A stretch of DNA of 64,000 bases from Nepenthes gracilis (lineage: Eukaryota > Streptophyta > Magnoliopsida > Caryophyllales > Nepenthaceae), in assembly GCA_033239525.1 (NCBI GenBank), contig BSYO01000038.1, positions 6,265,041 through 6,329,040 on the forward strand, given 5' to 3'. This document shows positions 22,648 to 34,406 of the stretch, piece by piece. Each line of letters begins with the position of its first letter. The stretch's first letter is position 1. Below the pieces are notes generated by a model, which was not told the DNA's origin, did no database searches, and was given only the letters and a program-made list of their open reading frames with translations. The position numbers and the translations under genes are program-made.

Positions 22648-24386
22648 AAAAAAAATAATATTAAACCTTTTTTTAATATATATATGCAGCCATTGGATTC
22701 GGAGGGGTTGCGAATCAGTTGATTTATATATTGGCATTAGTTGTAGGTATCACATTAGAACCAAATGGAAGAATAGTTAAGTGGTTGAGTTGAGTATATA
22801 AATCATATCTCGATCTATGTTCATCCTTTATATGTTCTGGGATAAGTTCCTTTGTGTTAGACTTGATGGCGTGAGTACGGTCTGTGTCATTACTGAATGA
22901 CAGTTCCGTTGTTGTAGTTGTAAAGATTTCTTTTCGTTATACTCGGTTGTGTAAGTACTTGAATTGTTTGCTTCATACGGTTAAGGTTGAGGAGAGTGTA
23001 TGAAACATTAAGGTTTCTGGTCGAATGAAAGACTCCGGTACTTTAATGTGGTCTACATTTATCTGATATTGATTTTCGTATCATGGTGGGTTAAGGTACA
23101 TTGCCTAGTTCGGTGGGATGCTTATGGTCATATGATCATCGTAGATCATGATATCGAGGATATCATGGTGGGAGATGTTGCGTTTGACGTGTAAGATACC
23201 TTCCGTACCTAGTAGAGTAGGAAGAAGAGCATGTAGATGAGATCACCCATACCTGGTTGAGTCAGATGATAAGCATGACGGGGAGACGTCTGTACCTTAT
23301 TTGGTAGATCTCTGTGGACCATGGATTTGGTCAGAGGTCAAACTTGCGAGTATCGGGTAGCCCGTGCAAATGCCCGCAGTTGGGGGATATACGTAGCCTT
23401 TGGCTCACAGTAGTGGAATAAGATCCATGAGTTTTCTTATGATATTCTATAATTGTGAGTACCTCATGAGTTATGTTGGCAGTATCCTTGTGTGGATCCT
23501 GTGGTATCTGGGTTCAATGAAATCCATATTGGCTGTTATCATAATTATGCTGGTCGTTCTCGCTGACATATGGATTAGGGAATCCCCACTTATCATTAAT
23601 GTCGGATTCTAGGGGATTACCGTGGATTATTGACACTCTTGTTCTTTTTGGGATATGCAGGTCAAATGGGACCTATTTTACTTAGAGTCGTATTTATGAC
23701 GTGTTATAATTCTTCTCGGATATAGTAGGTTATTAGAGTAATGTTGAGACCTTTATAATTTGATATCCGAGATTGTTATTGTTATTAGCATTTTTGATTA
23801 TTATCACTTGCTGAGTTTTGGCTTATCATTGCGTTTTCTTGACTCCAGATTGAGTAGACAGCATCTAACTTGGTGGGAAAAAGTATCCGTACCATAGGAA
23901 GAAATTACAGGTAGAGAAGAAAGTCCTGGTGGCCAATTGGGTGGTTTCGTGGAGTCATCAGAGTTTAGATTGTCATAGAGATTGATGTATTTTTCTTTTG
24001 TTTGAATTATATCTTCTTTAGTATATCTTTATGGATGTTGAACGAATTTATCATGACGTAACTAAATCAAAGATGAAATAGTCTAAAATTACAGAATTGT
24101 TATATCTTGTTTTAAATTTTAGTTCGCGTGTGTGGCTGGAGCCATGTGTATGAGTGTTTAGGCTCGGGTTGCTACATTGTTTGTATTAGTTTTTGTCCAA
24201 TTTTAAAGAAAACTCTACCCAATTTTCTGTAAATATTTATGTTAATTAGTTTTATGTATTTATCGATAAAGATTATTAGAAGAAAATAATCCATTCCATC
24301 ACATAATTGAAATGGATAATTAGATTGTTAATTAAATAATCATTTATAATGAAAATTTGGATCGAGATTTAGGACATGACACTAAT

Positions 24387-25084
24387 AACACAATAGGATT
24401 TGAAGTTTATTATGACACATCATTGGGGGATTTTGTTGTGTGCTAATGCAACACGAAAATGTTATAGCTTATGGACCTAGACAGCTATAGGCCTACGAAA
24501 CTAAATAAATAGTGCAAGACATTGGGATAGTAGTTATAGTCTTTCGCTCTAGAGATTTGACCACATTACTTATACGACAATACATTTGCTATCTTTACGT
24601 ACCATAAAAACCTAAAGTATCTATTTTCATAGAAGGAGATTAACATGAGGCAGTAGAGGTAGCTAGATTTGCTAAAGGACAGTGATTGTGACATTTATTA
24701 CAAACCAAGAAAAGTCATTATAGTTGCAGAAGACTTGAGTAGGAAGTCATATGGCTTGTCGCTCACTTGATGATGTGAGAGTGGCGCATGCTAGAGGAAG
24801 TAGAGGATCAGCAGATGTGACTTCACCCAAGGGATTCTTAGGCAACAATATCATACCTTCAAGTGTAGCCGATGTTCATAGATATTTAGACAGTGAGGCT
24901 TGGGTAGGATTTCACCTCGAAAAGGATGGCATCTTGAAAGTCTATGACCATTTGTGTCTCTTGAATGCTAGGGGTTTATGGAGAGAGATTCTTGAAGTGG
25001 CCTCACCTCCACTAGATCTGTTTTTTGGAGTATCCTGAAAAAAAAGGAGCCTTTCCCTCTCCTCAACCATTTCATTTCAGGTTA
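24387..25084 (+). pseudogene. G0 RNase H and linker to integrase
   Basis: RNase H removes the RNA strand during reverse transcription. After the A1 junction the frame reads NTIGFEVYYDTSLG, then LMQHENVIAYGPRQL, equivalent to [31 protein letters not shown]. The first catalytic aspartate (YYD) is kept. Stops and shifts follow through the TDHKSLKY region (about 24600). HEAVEVARFAKGQ (24650) and the ADALSRKS-like end (24740) are recognisable. The open stretch 24751-25038 is the linker before the integrase zinc finger and has no catalytic motif. Confidence 0.75.
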
Positions 25085-25426
25085 AGAAGATGTGAAAGAT
25101 CGATTGAGAAATGCTATTCATCTTGGTAGCCACATGATATACAAAGATCTAAAAATGGTATTTTGGTGGAACAGATTGAAAAAGGACTTTGTGGACCATT
25201 TTACAAGTGTTTGATATCCCAACAAGTCAATGTAGAACACTAAAGCCTAGCAAGAGTACTTTCGTCCATGCTCATTCCGAGTTAGGAGTAGGAACACATT
25301 CCCATAGACTTTATATCAAGAATTCCTAATACAGCTCGAGGCCATAATTGTTTTGGGTAATCATCAATTGGTTGACAAAGTTATCATACTCTTTGGCCAT
25401 AAGAGTCAAATCTTCGCTAGACTGAC
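25085..25426 (+). pseudogene. G0 integrase, first part (before element M)
   Basis: Integrase inserts the DNA copy into the genome. IHLGSHMIYKDLKMVFWW (25110 on) matches the HPGxxKMYxDLRxxFWW part of the HHCC zinc finger. EHIPIDFISRIPNTARGH near 25270 matches EHITMDFVxGLPxTxRGxD and holds the first catalytic aspartate. The reading then gives INWLTKLSYSLAIRV and SSLD, and is cut by element M after CTGAC at 25422-25426. It resumes at 35117 as LARLYIKEI in the same frame. Confidence 0.85.
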
Positions 25427-26288
25427 TGTGACGGATCGGATTATTCTCCTTAAATAACCTCTGCCAATAAAATATAAACTAGTACCCATAATTAATAATA
25501 TAAATTTTGCAGAAAATTGGGCAGAATTTCGTTTGTAAATCGGACGTTTGCCAAAATACAAACACTTGAAAATCAACCATGCATAATAATCTACAACAAT
25601 CCACAATATAAACAACAAAATCTCAATACTCAACACACTACATAGGATCCAATCGCCACACCCATAGAGGTGTTACCGACATCATAACTCCAGTATAATG
25701 TCGGTCAGGAAGGATGCCAACTAGGAACCCCGATCATAACCACAATAAGAAAGACCTGTGGAAGCATAAAAATCATAATATACATCGGAAACTAATCCAT
25801 CATTCATCCACAATAAACATCATTAATAACCACCATACATGTCTTATACAGTTTATAAAAGTAAAACAAAATTTCTATTTCATATGTAAAATCAGCTAAG
25901 TCCAAGTCTCGAGCCCTACATGCAAAATCAATTGCCTATTACGCTTCTATGGCCTACTCAGTCTCGTTTGGTATCAATGCGTTCTCATCTGAAAGAGATA
26001 TAATAAGCGTGAACGTATAGCCCAACAAATGAAATCATATATTACTAACTACAGGTAGATAAAAGGGAAAGCAATAACTGTAAAGGAAAGACATATACTC
26101 AATATAAGAGAACATGAGAGGGAAGGGAACATCTGGGATTGTCCAGTTCATGTGTTTACACCAGTTACGTTTTATTCATTTTCATTATTACCATTAATCT
26201 TTGCAGACCCTGGAGCCAGTAGGTCGTACTAGCCAACGATACGAGAGAACGAGGAAAGGAATGTGTTCGCCATATATTATAAAGCACG

Positions 26289-26419
26289 GCTATATTTTAG
26301 GTTTACAGTACTCGACCATCGGCTACATTTTAGGTCTACAATACTCAACCGTTAGCTACATTTTAGGTCTACAGTACTCGACCATTGACTATATTTTAGG
26401 CCTACAGTACTCGGCCATC
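26289..26419. repeat. 33-bp minisatellite, four units (element M left LTR)
   Basis: + strand unit is CTACATTTTAGGTCTACAG then TACTCGACCATTGG, with small changes between units. The same array lies at 33239-33370 in the right LTR. Its translation (YILGLQYST) is a repeat artefact, not a protein. The core in reverse complement matches the B1 minisatellite. Confidence 0.9.
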
Positions 26420-26976
26420 TCAATTCGACCCATATCCCTCGAGGATTAGGGCAATTCTGGTTCTTTCACAGTAGTATCCTAGAACGTACCATGAACATTA
26501 CCCGCCCCCAGGAGCGGCCGGAGTATTCCTTATGTTCCCACCGTGATGTATGTGATAAGCTAGAGGGTGTCACCCCTATGTATTATGGTCCTAGTTTCAA
26601 TATTCATCTTTCTTTGAGGAAGGATCCACCACAACTTCATCACATTCTCCAATTGGTAAATCACATTCCCATCACATATCTCCATCCGGGAAATCAAATT
26701 CATTATATCGTGCTTTGTGGATTTCCCTCCATTTACTTGCTCGATTCTTTTCTTTCTTTAGAACTTAAGCCTTTTAACAATTCAATTCAAGCTCACAAGA
26801 GAGCCTGGAATTTCTTACCTCTAATGGGCAAATATCACCTTAGAGGCCTCCAAAACGCATTCCTTTACTTCCGGTGCACAAATATACATTTTCGGGGCTT
26901 ACACTTTAACACAAACATTTAATATAAGTTTCATCACAATTAAATAGAGGCAAAGCATGTAAACTTATACTTTCCT

Positions 26977-27328
26977 CTCGGGTGAACAGTGTCAGGGTAC
27001 CTTTAGAGGGCTCGGATGCCGCGAACGGGTTGAATCCTGCGAGATCGATAGTTCGGTCGATATATATGTATACATTTGGGACGTGGTGATTTATATTTTT
27101 AGGTCGATTCAACATAATACGAAGGTAGAAGCATGCAATTTTCCGATTTCATCTCGGATGAACAGTAACAGTGGCATTTTAGAGGGCTCGGACGCTACGA
27201 ACAGGTTGAAACGTATGAGATCGATTGTATGGCCGATATATATACATAATTGAGACGTAATGATTCACATTTTTGGGTCAATTTAACAAAATATGGAGGA
27301 AAAACGGGAAACCCCCAATTTTCGTGGG
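26977..27328. repeat. Two 176-bp tandem units (element M left LTR)
   Basis: Units begin CTCGGRTGAACAG at 26977 and 27153. Each contains a CGCGAACGGGT-like segment, GAGATCGAT with a partly palindromic run, and a GTGGTGATTCA-like segment. The right LTR has three units. Confidence 0.85.
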
Positions 27329-27945
27329 TTAGGTTTCGTGAAAATCCACCGAACGAATCGATGAGCAAATCGAACAATAAACTACATAATCATTGGTCTC
27401 AGGACAGGGGTAACATATTTTCCATGATTTGGGTGGATATTAAGACAAAAACACCCGATAATAAATGAAAAATATCGAAAGAGAAAAGTTAGTGACTATG
27501 AAAACACTTGCATTGACGCGTGCTATCACGTTTATAATTAGCTATCGGATGGATTCAAACTCCATGGCTTCAATCTCCTCCTCCTCCTCTCTAGAAATGG
27601 CACTCTCTCTCTCTCTAAAAGGGTTTTGTTCATGTGTGAAATGAAAAATCCGAAGTAGGCCGCGTCTCTATAATGGCCGGGCGCGCGAGCGTGGCCTCAC
27701 TGCTGGCTCGCGCTTGAGCACGTAGAGGTGCACGACGACTGGGTGCTACTTCTTTTTGTGCTCGAGTCCAGGCTCGAGCGTGCAGTAGGCGCAGCCCTGC
27801 TAGCAGCGCTTCAACAACAGTGCCCCGAGATATTTTCGCAATTTTTCTTCCGATATGCATATTTATTCATTCGTTAGATCTAGTATTAATTATTATTATA
27901 TTGATTACCTCATATTTATTATATTTTTAGACTCGGAACCTTACA

Positions 27946-27958
27946 ACTCTCCCCCATT
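27946..27958 (-). other. Polypurine tract of element M
   Basis: The minus strand reads AAATGGGGGAGAG directly before the LTR start TGTAAGG. This is the normal place and composition of the plus-strand primer for reverse transcription. Confidence 0.85.
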
Positions 27959-27969
27959 TATAGAAATTT

Positions 27970-29059
27970 TGTTCCCAAAATTTAACGAATGCTAAGAATG
28001 AATACAACTTTACATACCTCGAAAAAGATAGGGGTACTTTTCTTGAATCTCACCCTCTCTTTCCCATGTTGCTTCCTCACGGGAATGATTCTTTCATTAG
28101 ACTTTTACCAGAGGAATGGTCTTTGATTGTAGGATCTACTCTTTCCATTCTTAAACTTCCACGGGTTCCTCAGGATAATGCAAATCTTTATCAATAGTCA
28201 AGGAACCATAATCGATCACATGGGTTGGATCATATACATACTTCCTTAACATTGAAACATGGAAAACGTTGTGTACCTCGGCCAAACTCGGTGGCAACGC
28301 TAAACGATAAGCCACCTCGCCAATTCGCTCGAGGATCTCAAATGGCCCAATGAAGCACGGCTTCAGCTTCCCTTTTACACAAAATCTGGAAATTCCCATC
28401 CACGGCGATATCTTAAGGAAGACGAAATCTCCGATCTCGAATCTGAGCTCGAATCTCCTCTGATCGGCATAACTTTTCTGTTGACTCTGGGCGACTTTTA
28501 GCTTTTCTAAAACCACTATGATCCTTTCCGATGTCTCCCGAATAATGTCTGGACCCAACAAATGCCTATCCCCGGTCTCCTCCCAAAATTTAAAGACGAA
28601 CCGTGGATCATGATCGGACACAATAAATGCTGGCACACCGTGCAACCTCACGATCTCGTTGATGTATAGCTGTGCCAAACGATCACGGGAGTATGTAGTC
28701 CAAATGGCTATAAAATGGGCAGATTTCATCAGCCGGTCCACAATGACCCAAGTCGCATCATGATTCTTTGAAATCCTAGGCAATCCTGATACAAATTCCA
28801 TCGAGATGTCCTCCCACTTCCAACTAGGAATGGGTAGAAGCTGTAATAAACCAAAAGGCTTCCTCCTCTTGGCCTTCAACTGCTGACAGACAAAGTATCG
28901 GTTAACAAAAGTCACGATCTCTCTCCGCATGTTCCTCTACCATAATATTTTCCTTAAATCCTGTTACATCTTGTTTATACTGAGATGAATCGTATACCGG
29001 GTCCTGTGTGCTTCCTTCATTATTTCCTCCCTTAACTCCTTGACATCCGGCACACATAA
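27970..29059 (-). pseudogene. Element M integrase and chromodomain, with internal deletion
   Basis: The open frame 28151-28930 gives, from its start, the end of the HHCC finger (YFVCQQLKAKRRKPFGLLQ), SMEFVSGLPRISKNHDATW with the first catalytic position changed from D to E (usual MDF), SDHDPRFVFKFW with the second aspartate, and then jumps to EETGDRHLLGPDIIRETSE. About 75-80 residues usual in this family are missing at about 28580, including the HPQTDGQSE-type segment with the catalytic glutamate; the frame is kept. The C-terminal GPFEILERIGEVAYRLALP is intact. After a stop at 28151 a chromodomain relic (TIPLVKV, EEATWEREGEIQEKYPYLF) runs to about 27970. Such chromodomains bind histone marks in chromoviruses. 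Confidence 0.9.
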
Positions 29060-29960
29060 TCACTTCCGAAACCTCATGATTCCATCTGCATGCACTCTAA
29101 AATCAACTTGAGAGTTTCTGCCAAGGTCTCCTATGATATCTATTAGAAACAGGTCATTTATTTGCCCTTCCTTGATCCTTTGAAGGATCTTGGGCTGCAC
29201 CTGCAGAAAGGATAACATCATCCTATTACCCTTGATGTAGCGCTGGATATGACAAGACTTCAAGCAGTTTAGTAACTCCATCTGCTTAATCTGTAAGGTC
29301 GCCACCCAACAAGTTTGACGACTCAAGGCATCCGCGACCATGTTTACTTTTCTAGGTCGATATTGAATCTCACAATTATAATCTTTGAGAAACTCATATT
29401 CAGCTCTTTCCGAGAGAACAAATACTTGAGGCTCTTGTGGTCGAAGTACCACTAGGAATTTCTTACCATACAGATAGTGCCTCTAAATCTTCAAATCAAA
29501 AACCACAGCGGCTAGTTCTAAGTCATGGGTCAGATAGTTTTTCTCATGAGTCTTCAACTGTCGAGGCCCATAAGCAACTAGTCTTCCCCTCTACATAAGA
29601 ACACACCCGAGACCCACTTCAGATGCATCACAATACACTTCGAATCCCCCAAAAATATCAGGAAGTGTCAGAATCGGGCCAGTCGTCAACTGATCATTTA
29701 GCTCTTGGAAGCTTTGGTCACACTCCTCGGTCTAGACAAAGTTCACTTCCTTCTTCGTCAGACGGGTGAGGGGTAAGGCTATCCGAGATAAATTCTCCAT
29801 GAAACGATGATAATAACCGGCCATCTCCAAAGAGCTTTGGACTTTCATGCGGTCATCGACCGACTCCATTTAATCACCACTTTGATTTTTTGTGGGTCTA
29901 CCGAAACGCCTCCATCAGAAATTACATCGCCCAAGAACATCATCTTGTCAAGCCAAAACT
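29060..29960 (-). pseudogene. Element M RNase H and linker
   Basis: Reading leftwards from 29960, pieces of the RT thumb and RNase H appear in shifting frames ([13 protein letters not shown] near 29950; [18 protein letters not shown] near 29430). The open stretch 29060-29452 continues with FLKDYNCEIQYRPRKVNMV and ADALSRQ, the end of RNase H, then the linker SFLQVQPKILQRIKEG and DLGRNSQVDFRVH leading to integrase. Multiple shifts between 29460 and 29960 make it non-functional. Confidence 0.75.
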
Positions 29961-31014
29961 CACACTTCTTTAACTTTGCAAACAACTGATGTTCCCAATG
30001 AATCTGTAGCACAATTTGTTAAGTGCTCCTCATGCTCGGTACGATCCTTAGAGTAAATTAGAATATCATCAATGAAAACCATGATAGACTTATCTAAAAA
30101 CGGCTGGAAAACCCGATTCATCAGGGCCATAAACATGGTTGGAGCGTTAGTCAATCCAAACGACATCACCAGGAACTCATAGTGACCATACCTCATTTGG
30201 AAGGTCGTCTTCACAACATCCTCTTGTTTAATGCGAAGCTGATGATACTCTGACTGAAGATCAATCATGGAATACACTATGGACCCCTGTAACTGGTCAA
30301 AGAGCTCATCAATCCGCGGCAGAGGATACTTGTTCTTGATCATAATTTTATTCAACTCGCGGTACTCTATACATAGTCTCAAGGTCCCATCCTTCTTTTT
30401 GACAAAAAGGAACGGAGCGCCCCACGGCGACGCACTGGGTCTAATAAAACATGTATCAACAAGTCTTGCAACCGCTGTTTCAACTCCTTCAACTCAGCAG
30501 GAGCCATACGGTAGGGGGCTTTTGATATGGGTGCCGATCCCGACACGAGATCAATCCCAAATTCAATCTCACGATGTGGTAGTAGGGTAGACAACTTGTC
30601 AGGGAACACATCTTCAAATTCACATACCATCGAAATGTCTTTCACGGACAACTCCCGTCTCCCCACCACACTGACGTAAGCCAAAAAAGCTTCACACCCA
30701 CTTCTCAATAAATGGCGAACTTTTAGAGTAAAAATAAAACTAGATGGATCCACTCTCGAAACTCCCTGAACATAAAAAGGTTCACATTCTGGAATAGTAA
30801 AGTTTACCCTTTTGTTGAAGCAATCAATAGTAGAGTGATACTTGGATAACCAATTCATACCCAAAATAATATTAAAATCACGTATATGTAGAACAATCAG
30901 ATCAACAACTAGCGAAAACCCCTTCAGCTCCACAATACACCTTGGATAGGACACATTGGTCACAATAGAAGACCCCATGGGCGTAAACACGATCAAAGAA
31001 AAATTAAGGGTCAC
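29960..31014 (-). pseudogene. Element M protease end and reverse transcriptase
   Basis: The first stretch (31014-30379) covers the protease C-terminal half (DFNIILGMNWLSKYHSTIDC) and the linker ISMVCEFEDVFPDKL and [18 protein letters not shown] frameshift near 30440 separates it from the second stretch (30382-29960), which has [55 protein letters not shown] and [10 protein letters not shown] with both catalytic aspartates. QSEYHQL stands where RSGYHQL is usual. A second shift near 30010 ends the frame. Confidence 0.9.
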
Positions 31015-31199
31015 GGGAGAGGGTGTAACATGACAAGCTAGTCAAGGGAAAATAAAGGAGTGTGTGGACCCAGAGTAAAAAGTTACTAAGCGAGAAATAC
31101 CATAAACAGGAAGTATACCTTCCACCACCTCATTTGATACTCTGGCTTTACTAGCAGACACTACAAAAGCTCTACCCTGCACCGCTGGCTTTGGAGCTC
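31015..31199 (-). pseudogene. Element M protease, N-terminal part
   Basis: The aspartic protease processes the Gag-Pol protein. The frame gives VTFYSGSTHSFI at about 31060-31095. The family consensus is DSGSTHSFI, so the catalytic aspartate has become tyrosine. A stop follows within a few codons. This alone would inactivate the protease. Confidence 0.85.
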
Positions 31200-32133
31200 G
31201 AACGCTCGATGCCTGAGGGCACTCCTTGGCTTTGTGCCCCACTTTGCCACAAGTGAAGCGAGCACCTATCATCATAGGACACGGTCTACCCTCATGCATT
31301 CTCCCACAGTGCTTACATGAACCCACCGAAGCTTGAGAAGACGATGAGATCTGGCCACTCCTTTGTCCAGAAACCGGCTACTTTGACTTCTTGTATGGTA
31401 TCCCCAAACAAGCCCCAGTGCTAGCACTTTCTTCACTTTTATTTGACGACCTCTTCTCGAAAAATTCTTTCTTTACATACTCTTGTTCGTAAATCAAGGC
31501 TTGATCCAATACATCAGCATAGGTAGCCAACTTAAGGGTCGCCAGATGCTTGCAGATGTCATCCCGTAAGCCCATTAAGAACTTCCTAGTCTTCCTTTCT
31601 TCATCTTTAACCATGTAAGGAGCAAACCGTGATAACTCTAAAAACTTGACGTCGTACTCTGCCACAGTCTGATTTTCTTGCCTTAGCTTGAAAAATTCAT
31701 CCTCTTTTTGAACACGGAGGCTGGACAGAAAATACTTCTCTAATAATGCATCCTTAAACCTCTTCCAGGAAATCTCGGCCTCCGGTACACCCAGTGCTCT
31801 TTTCTTCATTTGCCACTAATGGTGCGCCTCATCTTTCAGCCGATAAGATGTGAACAGTACTTGGTCCTCCTCTGGGCATCCAATCACGGCAAATATCTTC
31901 TTCAAGCTCTCTAGCCACATATTTGCCTTAATCGGGTTAGGCTCCCCCAAAAATGCAAGCACTCGCTCCTGAACGAAGAGATCATAGGTAGATGGCCCCG
32001 GATTAATAGGAGCCTAAATGGGAGCCGGAGTAGGAATTGGGGCAAGATGTCGCTGCCCTAACAGATTTAAATACTCTACCTCCCGGTCTCGGGGCTAATC
32101 ATCCCTTTGCAAACCTCGATGTCTAGGCGGCAT
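31200..32133 (-). pseudogene. Element M gag pseudogene
   Basis: The likely start is the minus-strand ATG at 32133 (MPPRHRG), just inside the leader. It is followed by stops at about 32097 and 31998 but continues in frame: NPGPSTYDLFVQERVLAFLGEPNPIKANMW and YRLKDEAHH, stop, W. The open part 31809-31378 holds the Retrotrans_gag core (FKDALLEKYFLSSLRVQKE, FLELSRFAPYMV). A C-terminal finger region (31326-31219) reads CKHCGRMHEGRPC and FTCGKVGHKAKEC; the first cysteine of the second knuckle is missing. The order and spacing fit a Tekay/Del gag of about 370 residues. Confidence 0.88.
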
Positions 32134-32373
32134 AATCAACTTTAGAAGTCACCACTGAAAGAGAAAGAATAACAGGTTGAGTCAAAGATTAAACCCATAC
32201 TGCAACATTACTAGGTACGCTGACACATATGGGATTAAAGAGAACACTCCAAATGAGAACACTCCAAATGAGAGTACTTAACTATCCTAACTCTTCTCGC
32301 GTTCACTCATTCGGCCTTAACCCATACTATCCTATACTTCTATATAAATTCAGATCTATCCTAAGATATCCTT

Positions 32374-32385
32374 TCTCTGATACCA
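32374..32385 (-). other. Primer-binding site of element M
   Basis: The minus strand reads TGGTATCAGAGA two bases after the LTR end, 11 of 12 matching the usual initiator-Met tRNA primer site TGGTATCAGAGC. It marks the right LTR as the 5' LTR. Confidence 0.9.
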
Positions 32386-33238
32386 ACTGTGACGGATCGG
32401 ATTATTCTCCTTAAATAACCTCCACCAATTAAATATAAACTAGTACCCATAATTGATAATATAAATTTCTACAAAAAATTGGGTAGAATCCTGTTTATAA
32501 ATCGGACGTTTGCCAGAATACCAATACCTGAAAATCAATCCTGTACAATAATCCACAATATAAACAACAAAATCTCAATACTCAACACACTGTGTAGGAT
32601 CCAATCGCCACACCCATAGAGGTGGCACCGACATTATAGCTCAAATATAACGCCGGCCAGGAAGGATGCCAACTAGAAACCCCGATTATAATCACAATAA
32701 GAAAGACCTATGGAAGCATAAAAACCATAATATACATCAGAAACTAATCCATCATTTATCCATATTAAATATCATTAATTACCACCATACATGTCTTATA
32801 CAGTTTACAAAAGTAGAACAAAATCCCTGTTTCATACATAAAATTAGCTAAGTCCAAGTCTCGAGCCTTGCATGCAAAATCAGCTGCCTATTACGCTTCA
32901 GTGGCCTACTCAGTCTCGTCAGGTATCAATGCGTTCTCATCTAAAAGAGATATAGTAAGAGTGAGCATATAACCGAGCAAATGAAATCATACATTACTAA
33001 TTATAGGCAGATAAAAGGGAAAGCAATAACTATAAAGGAAAAACATATACTCAATATAAGAGAACATGAGAGGGAAGGGAACATCTGGGATTGTCTAGTT
33101 CACGTGTTTATACTAGTTACGTTTTATTCATTTTCATTATTTCCATTAATCTTTGTGGACCCCAAAGCAGTAGGTCGTACTAGACAACGATGCGAGAGAA
33201 CGAGGAAAGGAATGTGTTCGCCACACATTCTAAAGCAC

Positions 33239-33370
33239 GTCTACATTTTAGGTTTGCAGCACTCGATCATCGGCTATATTTTAGGTTTACAGCACTTGAT
33301 CATCGGCTACATTTTAGGTTTGCAGCACTCGACCATTGACTACATTTTAGGCTTGCATCACTCGGCCATC
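33239..33370. repeat. 33-bp minisatellite, four units (element M right LTR)
   Basis: Counterpart of 26289-26419 with the same unit number, so copy number has not changed since insertion. Confidence 0.9.
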
Positions 33371-33927
33371 TCAATTCGTCCCATATCCTCCAGGGATTAG
33401 GGCAATTCTCGTTCTTTTATAGTAGTATCCTAGAGCATACTATGAACATCACCTGCCCCCAGGAGCGTCAAGAGTATTCATTGGGTTCCCACCGTGATAT
33501 ACGTGATAAGCTAGAGGGTACCATCCCTATGAACTATGGTCCTTGTTTCAAGATTTATCTTTCTTTGAGTGAGGATCCACCACAACTTTATCACATTCTC
33601 CAATAGGGAAATCACATTCCCATCACATATCTCCATCCGGGAGATCAAATTCATCATATTGTGCTTTGTGAATTTTTCTCCATTTACTTGCTCAGTTCAT
33701 TTCTTTCTTTGAAACTTAAGCATTTTAACAATTTTATTTAAGCTCACAAGAGAGTTTGTAATTTCTTCTCTCCTTTGGGCAAATATCACCTTAGAGGCCT
33801 CCGGAACGCATTCTCTGACTTCCGGTGTACAAATATACATTTTCGGGGCTTACACTTTAACAGAAGCATTTAACATAAGTTTCATCACAATTAAATTGAG
33901 GCAAAGCATGCAAACTTATACTTTCCT

Positions 33928-34374
33928 CTCGGGTGAACAGTGTCGGGGCACTTTTAGAGGGTTGGACGCCGCGAACCGGTCGAATCTTGCGAGATCGATT
34001 GTCCGATCGATATAAATACATATTTGGAATGTGGTGATTCATATTTTTAGGTTGATTCAATATAATACGAAGGTGGAAGCATGCAATTTTTCCATTTCAT
34101 CTCGGATGAACAATAACAGTGGCATTTTAGAGATCTCGAACGCCGCGAACGGGTCGAATCTTGCGAGATCGATCGTCCGATCGATATAAATACACATTTG
34201 GAACGTGGTGATTCATATTTTTAGGTCAATTTAATGTAATACGAAGGAGGAAGAACGCAATTTTTCCATTTCATCTCGAATGAACAATAACAGTGGCATT
34301 TTAGAGATCTCAGACGCCGCGAACGGGTCGAAATGTGTGAGATCAATCGTATGGCCGATATATATATATATACA

Positions 34375-34406
<32 letters not shown>

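Larger units (their letters stand above)
20840..24303 (+). mobile_element. Solo LTR C1 inside A1 (TSD TAATT)
   Basis: It begins TGTCAGGTTTCG and ends CCATTCCATCACA. A perfect TSD TAATT is at 20835-20839 and 24304-24308. It is homologous to the C2 LTRs in its first about 1.7 kb (AACATGATAATTAGGAGAT; TTTGGCCACTTT-type leader; GAGGCAAGTGTAT) and in its last about 170 bp. A stretch of about 1.5 kb (roughly 22560-24130) has no counterpart in C2 and resembles part of the G0 5' LTR (7380-8100). So it is 3464 bp against 2028 bp for the C2 3' LTR. Confidence 0.85.
16192..24381 (+). mobile_element. Solo LTR A1, split by solo LTRs B2 and C1
   Basis: A1 itself is 16192-17511, 20101-20839 and 24304-24381. 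It starts TATAAGGCCC (TG changed to TA) and ends GACATGACA. TTAAT (16187-16191) and CTAAT (24382-24386) are its 5-bp TSD with one change. It carries a GC-rich block (16340-16620), TATA box (16618), GA-rich leader (16665-16720), donor-like TTAAG/GCAAGT (16776) and acceptor-like CCTCATTCAG/ATG (ends 20442). The same order is seen in A2 (55879-57534). No internal coding region remains. Confidence 0.8.
25989..27511 (-). other. Intron-like interval in element M left LTR
   Basis: On the minus strand AAT/GCAAGTG begins at 27511 and TATATCTCTTTCAG/ATGAGAA ends at 25989. In the right LTR the acceptor box is kept as CTCTTTTAG/ATGAG (32941) while the donor has decayed to GACAAGT. Inference, by analogy with the other LTRs. 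Confidence 0.35.
25427..27945 (-). repeat. Element M 3' LTR (left, minus orientation)
   Basis: + strand ends are TGTGACGGATC and CCTTACA. Contents in minus-strand order from 27945: GC-rich block (27660-27820), GA-rich leader (27570-27620), donor-like AAT/GCAAGT (27511), two units of a 176-bp repeat (26977 and 27153), four 33-bp minisatellite units (26289-26419), acceptor-like CTCTTTCAG/ATGAG (25989). 2519 bp long, against 2724 bp for the right LTR. Confidence 0.9.

Noticed and set aside
26201..26922. ORFs in the left LTR of M, one with YILGLQYST repeats and one of 143 codons
   Set aside because: The first is the translated minisatellite; the second is not conserved at the equivalent place of the right LTR, where stops occur.
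30267..30590. 107-codon plus-strand ORF
   Set aside because: It is the antisense shadow of the element M reverse transcriptase, whose motifs on the minus strand are clear.
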